64,000 nt of DNA from Antrihabitans spumae (lineage in GTDB: Bacteria; Actinomycetota; Actinomycetes; Mycobacteriales; Mycobacteriaceae): contig NZ_JBIMSN010000072.1 of NCBI RefSeq assembly GCF_043944905.1, positions 56,696 to 120,695 of the forward strand, written 5' to 3'. Both the position numbers and the translations under genes were made by a program. The notes below the pieces were generated by a model. It did no database searches, was not told where the DNA came from, and saw only the letters and a program-made list of their open reading frames with translations. Shown piece after piece: positions 1 to 8,210 of the stretch; position 1 is the stretch's first letter, and each line of letters starts with the position of its first letter.

Positions 1-2051
1 AATGGTCGCGAGGTCGGTGCGGCCGCTGATCCAGGCGTACTCGGCCAATGCGGGCCCGGCGAACGAGAGAGCAAGCAGGGAACCTTGTTCGACCGCGGTG
101 TGCCAGGCGCCGAGAAGCGTTGCGGTGAGGTCGGTGTCGAGGTTCTTGCGAGCGAGCAGGCGAGCGTAGGTCGGGACGCTGTAGACACGCAACATCCCTG
201 GGTCCTCTGCGCGATCGATGATGGCCGCCAGCGCGTCCTCGCCTGCCTGCCAATCGCCCCGCCGTATCCGCAGCAGCGCTTGGTGGACCTCGAGATTGAA
301 TGCGTGCGAACCGAATCCACGCTCGGCGGTGAAACGCAGCGCGCTTCGCAAGCACACGTCCAAATCATCGAACTTGGCACTGCGGTAAAGAATTTCACCG
401 AGATTGGTGTACGCCCTCGCAGCGTGTTCGTGGTGGCCGTGTTCGAGCGCAAGCGCCAAACTCTTTCGGAGCAAGGCGATCCGCCCGTCCTGGTCGACGT
501 CGCGACGGACGAGACTTTGGTAGTTCAGGCACAGCTCGATCAGGTCCACTCGTTCGGATTCCGTAGCGAGTTGGAGCGCGCGATCGAGGACGGGTGCGGC
601 TTCGTCGGTGTCGCCGGCGAGCGCGAGAACAGCGCCATACGAGGTCGCCGCGTAGGCCGTCGCCCCGAGCGACGAGGTCCGCTCCAAGCCTTCCAATGCT
701 GCTCGCGATGTTTCGACCGCACGACGGGTGTCGCCGATCATGTAGTGGTGCCGCGACAACCGGACGCGGGCCTCACCGAGGAGCACCGGGTCGCCGACCT
801 CGAGGTAACGCGCAGCGGCGCGCTCACCCACGTCGACGGCATCGGAGAAGCGGTGGGCGTTGTACAACTCCCATGCGTAGTCGTCGAGCAGTCGCGCACG
901 ATCGACAGTCGACAACGCATCCGCGTAGCGCAGCGCTGCCTCGAAATGCGCGAGCGCCTGCCGATGCGAACCCACTGCGGCCGATTCCCTTCCAGCGCGA
1001 GCGGCATAGCGGATCACGGTGGCGGAATCGTTGGCAGCCAAACCATGGTGGACCAACCTGGCGAGATCGGGACGCGGCATTGCCCCGAGCGCCCCGATCA
1101 CATTGCGATGCAACGTGCGGCGCCGCAGACCCGACAGGCTCGCTTCGACCGCCCTGCGCGCGAGCTCGTGTCGGAACGCGATGCCGTCGCTGCGAACCTG
1201 CACGATTCCGCTGTCCTCGGCACTGGTCAGGTGATCGATGCGGTCTCCGAGCAGTACGTCAGCGAGTTCGAACTCGACAAGCTTCGGTACGACCGACAAG
1301 CGTTCGACCGCGTCGATGGACGCGCTGTCCAGTTGCCGCACTCTCGCCAGCACGGCGTCGGCGACGGTTGCGGGGACAGCGTCGTCGGGTGGTGCCGCGA
1401 GTGCTTCGGTGACGTAGAACGGGTTGCCGCCGGTCAGTTCGTGCAGCGTTGCTGCGTCCCAATCGGTTTGGTCGGCCAACTCGGCAACCGCCCCGGTAGA
1501 CAACGACGGCAACACAATTCGCTGCACAGGCAGGCCTGCGAGAGAGCCGAGCCACCGATGCAGCGGATGACCGGGTGCGGCGCCACCGTCGCGGATCGTG
1601 ACCAGCACCATGGCGGCGACGGAGTCGATGCGACGCGCGAGAAAAGCGAGGACGTCGAGGGTGGCGTCGTCGGACCAGTGGAGGTCTTCGATGATGAGCA
1701 GGGTCGGTGGCTGGGTCCGCAGTTCGGTGAGAGCGCCGTCGAAGACTTCCTCGCCCGCCCCACCTGCAAGGGCGTCTTCGAGCGGCCCGCACGACGCTGC
1801 CGCAACGGTCCGAACGCACGAGCGGTCTGCAGATCGTCACATGCGCCGGACAGAATTCGTACCGCTCCAAGCGACTCCCGAAACGCGCGAACCACGCTGG
1901 TCTTGCCGATTCCTGCCTCACCCGTCACCAATACGACGGACCCGTTGCCGCGCACGGCATCCTGCCACTTGCTCGCAAGCGCGCCGAGGATCTGCGTTCG
2001 CTCCAGCAATCTGCTCGGTCGGGTCATCGGGTCGGTCACGTGGGCTCGCAT
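1..2051 (-). pseudogene. ATPase/LuxR-type transcriptional regulator, frameshifted and partial
   Basis: The N-terminal frame reads from 2051 and contains a Walker A loop, GEAGIGKTS (residues 44-52). It loses homology at about position 1800. The -1 frame then continues without a stop to the window edge and carries the expected Walker B region LIIEDLHWSD (about 1670-1700), followed by long alpha-helical, TPR-like sequence. This is the layout of the large MalT/LuxR-type signal-transduction ATPases that end in a C-terminal HTH; the HTH itself would lie beyond position 1. One lost or gained base near 1795-1805 explains the break, so this is either a pseudogene or a sequencing error. The start is uncertain: ATG 2051 has GAGAAGG directly against it, while GTG 2039 and ATG 2027 are alternatives. 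The gene diverges from the oxidoreductase at 2223. Confidence 0.7.
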
Positions 2052-2222
2052 CCTTCTCGGGTCAATCGAACTCGTTCATGCAGTTCGGCGCAACTTTTAT
2101 CTGTCTTGGACAAGGGTGCCGGAACGTGGCGCACCCGTCTGTCGCGGACGCGACGCTGCCAGTGTCGGCCTGCCGACAGTTCGAGGGTTTCCACGACGAT
2201 CCGCAGAGGACAAGATGAGACG

Positions 2223-4403
2223 ATGAAGACAGCGCTACGAACGTGTCCGCTATGTGAAGCAGTGTGTGGTCTGACGCTGACCCTTGACGACGACAACCAC
2301 ATCACCTCCGTGAAAGGTGATCGTGACGATCCGTTCAGCAAGGGGTTCATCTGCCCGAAAGGTGCCAGCTTCGGCCACCTCGACGAGGACCCGGATCGGC
2401 TCTCCGCTCCCCTGATTCGCCGCGGCGACGAATGGGTGACGGTCAGCTGGGACGAAGCCTTCGCCGCAGTGGCAGCAGGATTGGGCAAAGTCATTGCCGA
2501 GCACGGACGTAAGTCACTTGCCCTCTACGTCGGCAATCCGAACGCGCACACCGTCGCTGGTGCCCTGTACAACACGCCGCTGATTCGGGCACTCGGAACT
2601 CGCAACATCTTCTCTGCGAGCACTGCCGATCAGATGCCCAAGCACGTGTCGAGCGGCTTGATGTTCGGCGATCCGGTCGCCATCCCGGTACCCGACCTGG
2701 ATCGAACCGATTATCTGCTGATGCTGGGCGCGAATCCGCTCGAATCGAACGGTTCGCTGTGCACCGCTCCGGACTTTCCGGGCAGGTTGAAGGCGATTCG
2801 CAAACGTGGCGGCAAGGTCGTTGTCGTCGACCCCCGCCTGACGCGAACGGCCAAGCTCGCGGACGAACACATCTTCGTGAAGCCGGGCACAGATGCCTAC
2901 CTGCTCTTCGCGATCGTGCATACGTTGTTCACCGAAGGCCTCACCGCCGTCGACGTTGCAAGCAACGGTCTCGACGAGGTACGCAGCGCTGCAACACCTT
3001 TCACACCGGAGGCGGTCGCAGCGCGAACCGGTGTGCCAGCGGACGTCATCGTGCGGATCGCCCACGAACTCGCTGCAGCTCCCACCGCCGCCGTGTACGC
3101 CAGAATCGGTACGTGCACAGCCGAATTCGGCACGCTCGCACAGTGGCTCGTCGACGTGATCAACGTTCTCACCGGCAACATGGACCGTCCTGGCGGCGTG
3201 ATGTTCGCCAATCCCGCGGCACCAGGGCCCCGCAGAACCCGCGCCTTCACCACCGGTCGCTGGACGAGCCGGGCCAGACAACTACCCGAGGCGTTCGGCG
3301 AACTCCCGGTCGCGACCCTTGCCGACGAATTGGAGACCCCCGGCGACGGTCAGGTACGCGGGTTGGTCACCGTCGCAGGCAATCCGGTGCTCTCCGCACC
3401 GAGCGGTCCACGGATCGGGTCCGCGCTGTCGAATGTCGAATTCATGGTCAGCGTCGACAGGTACCTCAACGAGACCACCGAACATGCAAACGTGATACTT
3501 CCGCCGCCGCCGTCGACGCAGTCGAGCCATTACGACTTCGCTCTGCTCGGTTTTGCGGTCCGCAACTACGCGCGCTACTCGCCGCCGATGTTGCCGCTCG
3601 GAGATCGGCCGTCGGAGGCTGACATTCTCGCTCGACTCTCGATGATCGCCGCAGGGCAAGATGGCGACCCGATGCTGCTCGACGAGATGATCATCGATCA
3701 GACGTTGCGCGCGGCGGTAGGTGCCAAAGGCTCGGGTGTCGAAGGTCGGGAGGTCGGCGATCTACGCGCCGACCTGCAGGGCAACTCCGGCGTCGAACTG
3801 CGGTTGGACATGATGCTGCGACTCGGGCCGTACGGCGAGTGGTCGGGTGGCGGCAACCTGTCGTTGCAGACCCTGCTCGACAACCCACACGGACTGGATC
3901 TGGGGCCGCTGGAATCGCAACTACCCGGCCGGCTCCTCACCGAATCGGGAAGGGTCGAACTGGCACCCGCCAAGATGCTCGACGACGTCACCCGCCTTCG
4001 GGAAAGTCTCGAGCGTGCACCTGCCGACATCGTTCTCATCGGGCGGCGGCAACTCCGGTCGAACAACAGTTGGATGCACAACGTGTCGACGCTGGTCGGC
4101 GGCTCCAACAAGTGCACGCTGCAGATCAACCCGCTCGACATGGAACGGCTGGGACTGACGGACTCGGCGACGGTCAAATCCGCGGCGGGCGAACTGATCG
4201 TGCCGCTGGAACCGACGGACACGATCATGCCGGGGGTCGTCAGCCTCCCGCACGGATGGGGCCACAGCGGCAGTACTCAGCGCGTGGCGGCAGCGCACGC
4301 GGGCGTCAATGCAAACGCATTGACCGACGACGCCGTGGTCGACGTCCCGTCGGGCAACGCTGTGTTCAACGGTGTGCCCGTGACAGTTTCGCCGGTCGGC
4401 TAG
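2223..4403 (+). CDS. Molybdopterin-dependent oxidoreductase (FdhF/NasA-like, Fe4S4)
   Basis: A 726-residue protein of the bis-MGD oxidoreductase superfamily. The N-terminus has the [4Fe-4S] motif C8-x2-C11-x3-C15-x28-C44. Next come the molybdopterin-oxidoreductase domains (GANPLESNG, VVVDPRLTRTAKLAD, LTGNMDRPGGVMF) and a C-terminal dinucleotide-binding domain (about 600-720; SLPHGWGH). It resembles the uncharacterised mycobacterial Rv0197-type oxidoreductases. No Tat signal is seen, so it is probably cytoplasmic. Substrate is unknown. The frame is open further upstream, but ATG 2223 is chosen because the cysteine motif starts only eight residues in and a purine-rich AGAGGACAAG lies just upstream. 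Its stop is 6 bp before the cyclase gene, which suggests co-transcription with the cyclase and Crp genes. Confidence 0.88.
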   Translation: MKTALRTCPLCEAVCGLTLTLDDDNHITSVKGDRDDPFSKGFICPKGASFGHLDEDPDRLSAPLIRRGDEWVTVSWDEAFAAVAAGLGKVIAEHGRKSLALYVGNPNAHTVAGALYNTPLIRALGTRNIFSASTADQMPKHVSSGLMFGDPVAIPVPDLDRTDYLLMLGANPLESNGSLCTAPDFPGRLKAIRKRGGKVVVVDPRLTRTAKLADEHIFVKPGTDAYLLFAIVHTLFTEGLTAVDVASNGLDEVRSAATPFTPEAVAARTGVPADVIVRIAHELAAAPTAAVYARIGTCTAEFGTLAQWLVDVINVLTGNMDRPGGVMFANPAAPGPRRTRAFTTGRWTSRARQLPEAFGELPVATLADELETPGDGQVRGLVTVAGNPVLSAPSGPRIGSALSNVEFMVSVDRYLNETTEHANVILPPPPSTQSSHYDFALLGFAVRNYARYSPPMLPLGDRPSEADILARLSMIAAGQDGDPMLLDEMIIDQTLRAAVGAKGSGVEGREVGDLRADLQGNSGVELRLDMMLRLGPYGEWSGGGNLSLQTLLDNPHGLDLGPLESQLPGRLLTESGRVELAPAKMLDDVTRLRESLERAPADIVLIGRRQLRSNNSWMHNVSTLVGGSNKCTLQINPLDMERLGLTDSATVKSAAGELIVPLEPTDTIMPGVVSLPHGWGHSGSTQRVAAAHAGVNANALTDDAVVDVPSGNAVFNGVPVTVSPVG

Positions 4404-4409
4404 GCCCGA

Positions 4410-6398
4410 ATGGTGCCGTCGCCCGTTCGGGTCGCCGTGTGGCTGATCCACGTCTCCATACCCGCGTTCGGGTTGTGGTTGCTGGTATCGAAGCCACACC
4501 TCGACGTTCACTACGAACATCACGGCGCGCACTTCTGGCTCGTCCTTGCGACGGCGTCGACCGCGATGGCACTCGGGTTGGTTCTGCTTCGCGCGGCGCG
4601 ACAGCGCAGTGACGCACGGTTGATTTTGGTGTCGCTCGTATTCCAGTTCAACGCAGGGTTTCTCGGCCTGCACGCGCTCGCGACGCCGGGGGTGATCCTG
4701 TCGAGTCCCAACGCGGGTTTCGTCGCCGCTACCCCGGTGGGCCTCGTTCTCGGCGGGGTGGCGGCGTTGGCGTCGTCGATCGACTACGGGCCGTCGGGCG
4801 CCGCGCGGATCAGACGCTTCGAGCCGCTGCTCGCCGCATTGCCACTCGTCCTGCTCGCCGTCTGGGCCATCGTGTCCCTTGCCGGGTTACCACCCCTGGA
4901 TCGGGCGCCCGACCCGTCCGAGGCGCACGGTCCACTGGTCGCCGCGGCGTTCGTGGGTTCGGCGTTCTACCTCACCGCAGCGATCCGGTACCTCCTGAAA
5001 TATCTGCGCACTCGCGGAGTTGTGCTGCTCAGTGTCCTGACCGCGTTCGTGCTGCTGTCGGAGGCACTGTTCGCCGTCGGGTTCGGGCGCAGCTGGCGAG
5101 CATCGTGGTGGGAATGGCACCTGCTGATGGTCGCGGCGTTCGTGCTCATCGTGTTCAGCGCTCATCTGCAGTTTCGGCGCGAGGGGTCGGCGCACGGGTT
5201 GTTCGACTCGGTCACGCTGCGCCAGACGATGGCGGCGATGGAACGCGACTACGCGCGAGCGCTCGAGGAGATGGTGAATGCGCTACGCCAACGCGCCGAC
5301 GGCGGCGTCGCGGCGACCGAACCCCTCGGGTCGGTCGGAGTGGAACTGTCGCGTCGCTTCGGCCTGACCGAACGTCAGATCGCCGTCCTGCAACAGGGCG
5401 CGCACGCGCTCGGCAACGAACGTGAGCAGGTCCGCAGGCTCGGCGCGCTTGCAGCTGTCGGTGAGCGCTCCAGCGTGATCAGAAGCGAGGCCGAACTGCT
5501 GGACGAGGTGGTCGGCCTCGCGGCCTCGGCGTTCGATCGAGACAGGTTGCGGCTCGGCCTGATTCGCGGCGGGCAGCTGCAGTTCGCGGACGGTGGCAGC
5601 GCGGACTCGACGGCGTTGACCCTGCCGCTGACAGTGAAGGGGACACCGGCAGGCGTTCTCGAGGTTGCCCGCGATGGCGAGTTCTCCGACTCCGATATCG
5701 CACTGCTGCGCTCGTTCGCATCGCAGACCTCGGTCGCCCTGGAGAATGCGCGGTTGTATCAGCAACTCGACGGACTGTTCCGCTCGTACATGTCCCCTGC
5801 GGTCGCGACGGCACTCATCGCGGATCCGACGCAGGCTGGTCTCGGTGGCGAAATCGCCGAGGTGAGTGTGTTGTTCGCCGACCTGCGGGGCTTCACGCCG
5901 TTCTCGGAGCAGTCGTCACCCGATCAGGTGGTCGACATGCTCAACACCTACTACGGCGCGATCGTGCCGGTCATCCTGGACGAGGGCGGGACCGTCGTGC
6001 AATTCGTCGGCGACGCCGTCATGGCACTGTTCAATGCGCCGACCCGCCAACCCGACCACGCCCATCGTGCAGCGCGAGCCGGGCTCGATCTGCATCGCGC
6101 GATCGAGGGCGTGGCCGACGGGCATCCGGATTGGCCACGGTTTCGAGTCGGGGTGAACACCGGACCAGCGCTTGTTGGCAATGTGGGGGCCGCACAAATG
6201 CGCAACTTCACCGCGATCGGCGACACGACGAACCTCGCAGCGCGGCTCGAAGGATTGGCCGAGCCTGGGACTGTTGTCATTGGGCCACTGACGAGGGCCC
6301 AACTCGGCGACAATGCGGTGGTGAGCAGCCGAGGTGAATTGCAGGTCAAAGGTCGCCGCGAGCCTGTCGCGGTCTACGTCCTCGAAGGTATGCGATGA
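4410..6398 (+). CDS. Membrane-anchored class III adenylate/guanylate cyclase with GAF-like domain
   Basis: 662 residues. About six hydrophobic segments (roughly 7-27, 41-62, 70-92, 105-124, 138-160, 175-250) form an N-terminal membrane module. A GAF-like sensor follows (about 350-450), then a class III cyclase domain (about 480-640). Metal-binding Asp491 (FADLRGFT) and Asp535 (VGDAVMALF) are present, as are the transition-state pair Asn608 and Arg612 (NLAAR) and Thr601 (FTAIGD). The canonical purine-specifying Lys before FVGD is Gln531, so nucleotide preference is uncertain. The product is presumably cAMP. The gene starts 6 bp after the oxidoreductase stop and overlaps the Crp gene by 4 bp (ATGA), so the three genes are almost certainly one operon. 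The cyclase assignment is strong; the signal sensed is unknown. Confidence 0.9.
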   Translation: MVPSPVRVAVWLIHVSIPAFGLWLLVSKPHLDVHYEHHGAHFWLVLATASTAMALGLVLLRAARQRSDARLILVSLVFQFNAGFLGLHALATPGVILSSPNAGFVAATPVGLVLGGVAALASSIDYGPSGAARIRRFEPLLAALPLVLLAVWAIVSLAGLPPLDRAPDPSEAHGPLVAAAFVGSAFYLTAAIRYLLKYLRTRGVVLLSVLTAFVLLSEALFAVGFGRSWRASWWEWHLLMVAAFVLIVFSAHLQFRREGSAHGLFDSVTLRQTMAAMERDYARALEEMVNALRQRADGGVAATEPLGSVGVELSRRFGLTERQIAVLQQGAHALGNEREQVRRLGALAAVGERSSVIRSEAELLDEVVGLAASAFDRDRLRLGLIRGGQLQFADGGSADSTALTLPLTVKGTPAGVLEVARDGEFSDSDIALLRSFASQTSVALENARLYQQLDGLFRSYMSPAVATALIADPTQAGLGGEIAEVSVLFADLRGFTPFSEQSSPDQVVDMLNTYYGAIVPVILDEGGTVVQFVGDAVMALFNAPTRQPDHAHRAARAGLDLHRAIEGVADGHPDWPRFRVGVNTGPALVGNVGAAQMRNFTAIGDTTNLAARLEGLAEPGTVVIGPLTRAQLGDNAVVSSRGELQVKGRREPVAVYVLEGMR

Positions 6399-7051
6399 CC
6401 GACTTCGATCTGCTTCGCAGCCTGTCGGACGACGAGCGCAGACACGTGCTCTCGACCTGCACTCGACGCCGGTTTCGCAGGCGCGACATCCTCTGTCACG
6501 AAGGCGATCCGGGCGATTGCGTTCATCTGATCCAGTCCGGCAGGCAGATCGTTCGGGTGACGACACCGCTCGGTCACACGGCGACGTTGTCGCTGCTCGG
6601 GCCCGGCGACTCGTGGGGTGAACAGGCTTTGCTGAGTCCACATGCGAGGCGAACTGCGACCGTCGTGGCGATCGAGGACACCGAGACTCTGACGCTGAGC
6701 CGCGAGCAACTTGCCCGGCTGCGGCGACAGCAGCCACAGATCGACCGATTTCTCACCGACACCCTGGCCGCTCAGGTGCGACGATTGTCGGCGATGGTGC
6801 TCGAGGCGTTGTATCTACCGGTCGACGAGCGGGTGGTACGACGGCTCGCTCATCTCGCGCGGGTCTACGGCGGTGCAAATGCGTTAGCGGAAATCCGCTT
6901 GACGCAGGATGATCTTGCCTCGATGGCGGGAACAACACGCGCGACTGCGAACAAAGTTCTGCGTGAATTGGAGGACAAGCGAATAGTGACGCTCGGCCGG
7001 GGGACGATCACTGTGATCGACCGTGCGGGTCTCGACAGAGCCGCACGCTGA
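6395..7051 (+). CDS. Crp/Fnr-family transcriptional regulator
   Basis: 218 residues. A cyclic-nucleotide-binding beta-barrel (about 1-115) carries the phosphate-binding cassette GEQALLSPHARRTATV (about 75-90), with the Glu and Arg used for cNMP contact. A dimerisation helix follows, then a winged HTH (about 150-205; LTQDDLASMAGTTRATANKV). It overlaps the cyclase stop by ATGA, so it is translationally coupled to a cyclase that could make its ligand. Cysteines exist at positions 22 and 34 and elsewhere, but there is no Fnr-type N-terminal cluster, so cAMP binding is the simpler reading. Targets are not known; the operon's own promoter is an obvious candidate (inference). Confidence 0.9.
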   Translation: MTDFDLLRSLSDDERRHVLSTCTRRRFRRRDILCHEGDPGDCVHLIQSGRQIVRVTTPLGHTATLSLLGPGDSWGEQALLSPHARRTATVVAIEDTETLTLSREQLARLRRQQPQIDRFLTDTLAAQVRRLSAMVLEALYLPVDERVVRRLAHLARVYGGANALAEIRLTQDDLASMAGTTRATANKVLRELEDKRIVTLGRGTITVIDRAGLDRAAR

Positions 7052-7096
7052 AGGCTTAAACCGGATACGATTGCTCGAAATTGTGGAGAGGATCCG

Positions 7097-7717
7097 ATGT
7101 CCGACGATAACCGGCCTGGCAGTAGCGGCGAGCACCGGCTACAGGAGCGCTTCGGCACCCAGGATCGCGCCGACAAGTTCTACTCCGATCAGGTACTCGA
7201 CCGTCTCAACGAGACGATGATCGAGTTCGTCGGTCGGATGGACATGGCCTTCATCGCAACGTCCGACGCCAACGGCGAGTGTGACTCGAGTTTCCGGGCG
7301 GGCACCCCCGGCTTCATCCACGTGATCGACGAACGCACGGTCGCCTACCCGGAGTTTCGAGGCAACGGTGTGCTGGCAAGTCTCGGCAACATTTCCGAGA
7401 ACCCGCACATCGGCATCTTGCTGATCGACTTCGTCGAAGATCTCATCGGTCTCCACATCAACGGCAGCGCCCGGATCGTCGCTGACGACGTGATTCGCGC
7501 AACGGTCCGCGGCCTACCCACCGAACGTGCGAAGGGGCGGCTGCCGGAACGCTGGGTCGTCGTCGATGTCGAAGAGGCCTACATCCATTGCCGCAAACAC
7601 ATTCCGCGAATGGTCCCCGAGTCCCGGGTGCGGGCGTGGGGCACCGACAACATGCGATCCAAGGGTGGCGACTACTTCGGCGCGAAGGCCGAGCCACGTC
7701 CCGTCAAACTCAGCTGA
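7097..7717 (+). CDS. Pyridoxamine 5'-phosphate oxidase-family (FMN-binding split barrel) protein
   Basis: 206 residues with one PNPOx-like split beta-barrel. Recognisable stretches are MDMAFIATSDANGECDSSFR and the GNGVLASLGNISENPHIGIL strand-helix. This subfamily is usually annotated as pyridoxamine 5'-phosphate oxidase family protein. It probably binds FMN or F420 and is not true PdxH, because it is short and lacks the PdxH C-terminal domain. A good ribosome site (GGAGAGGA) sits 4-5 nt before ATG 7097. It is separate from the Crp gene by 45 bp, and its last 8 bp overlap convergently with the end of gtrA. Substrate is unknown. Confidence 0.8.
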   Translation: MSDDNRPGSSGEHRLQERFGTQDRADKFYSDQVLDRLNETMIEFVGRMDMAFIATSDANGECDSSFRAGTPGFIHVIDERTVAYPEFRGNGVLASLGNISENPHIGILLIDFVEDLIGLHINGSARIVADDVIRATVRGLPTERAKGRLPERWVVVDVEEAYIHCRKHIPRMVPESRVRAWGTDNMRSKGGDYFGAKAEPRPVKLS

Positions 7718-8171
7718 TCTTGAAGATCACGACCCGCTGGACGATGAAGTTGATCACCGTCGCGGTTCCCTGCGCGATGACGAAGGCAACAGGAACACGC
7801 CACCACTCGTCGTCGAGCGCGTGGTAGATCGCCCAGTTGATACCGACCTGAACCGCGAACGTCACGGCATACAAGGCGACCACTGCCACGAAGCGCGCAC
7901 GACTCGGCGGCGCTTTGAACGTCCAACGTCGGTTGATCAGGTACGCAGTGGTTGTGCCTGCGATGAAACTGATCGATTTCGCAACGTTAACGGGCAGCCC
8001 GATCGCCAACCCGAGCACGTAGAGCCCGAAGTCGACGATCGCAGAGAGCCCGCCGGTCAACCCGAATCGGATGATCTGCGTCTTGAGGTCGACGTCGGTG
8101 CCGCCGGGCTCGTCGACGAGTGGTAACTCGACGGGCAAAGGCAGATGGGGCTGCGGGTCGGTTCCGGACAC
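7710..8171 (-). CDS. GtrA-family membrane protein (Rv3789-like)
   Basis: 153 residues from GTG 8171, with four transmembrane helices in a GtrA fold (IIRFGLTGGLSAIVDFGLY; YLINRRWTF; VIAQGTATVINFIVQRVVIF). In mycobacteria the homologue Rv3789 lies next to dprE1 and has been implicated in decaprenyl-phosphoryl-arabinose export or in anchoring AftA. Here the gene is divergent from dprE1 across only 39 bp, whereas in M. tuberculosis both genes point the same way. No Shine-Dalgarno precedes the GTG. A TAGGCT hexamer ends 7 nt upstream, suggesting a leaderless message. An N-terminal extension of about 35 residues before the first helix is Pro-rich; a start further downstream is possible but no better codon was seen. 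Confidence 0.85.
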   Translation of the reverse strand: MSGTDPQPHLPLPVELPLVDEPGGTDVDLKTQIIRFGLTGGLSAIVDFGLYVLGLAIGLPVNVAKSISFIAGTTTAYLINRRWTFKAPPSRARFVAVVALYAVTFAVQVGINWAIYHALDDEWWRVPVAFVIAQGTATVINFIVQRVVIFKIS

Positions 8172-8210
8172 GCTGACGAGCCTATCCGGCGCCAGGTAGC
8201 CTCTACTCCG
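8172..8210. promoter_or_regulatory. Bidirectional promoter gtrA / dprE1 (leaderless on both sides)
   Basis: This 39-bp gap separates the GTG of gtrA from the ATG of dprE1. On the plus strand, TAGCCT (8197-8202) lies 8 nt before ATG 8211, with a TGACGA-like -35 at about 8174-8179. On the minus strand, TAGGCT (8184-8179) lies 7 nt before GTG 8171. Both fit the actinobacterial -10 consensus TANNNT at the spacing of leaderless transcripts, and neither gene has a ribosome site. The two promoters must physically overlap. Confidence 0.5.

Noticed and set aside
1795..1805. Programmed ribosomal frameshift to explain the broken regulator.
   Set aside because: No slippery heptamer or strong downstream structure was seen. 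A simple indel explains the pattern.
85..2226. Long plus-strand open frame of about 710 codons opposite the left-edge regulator.
   Set aside because: It is the mirror frame of the minus-strand regulator, which has real motifs (Walker A and B). The plus-strand translation has no recognisable domain and odd composition.
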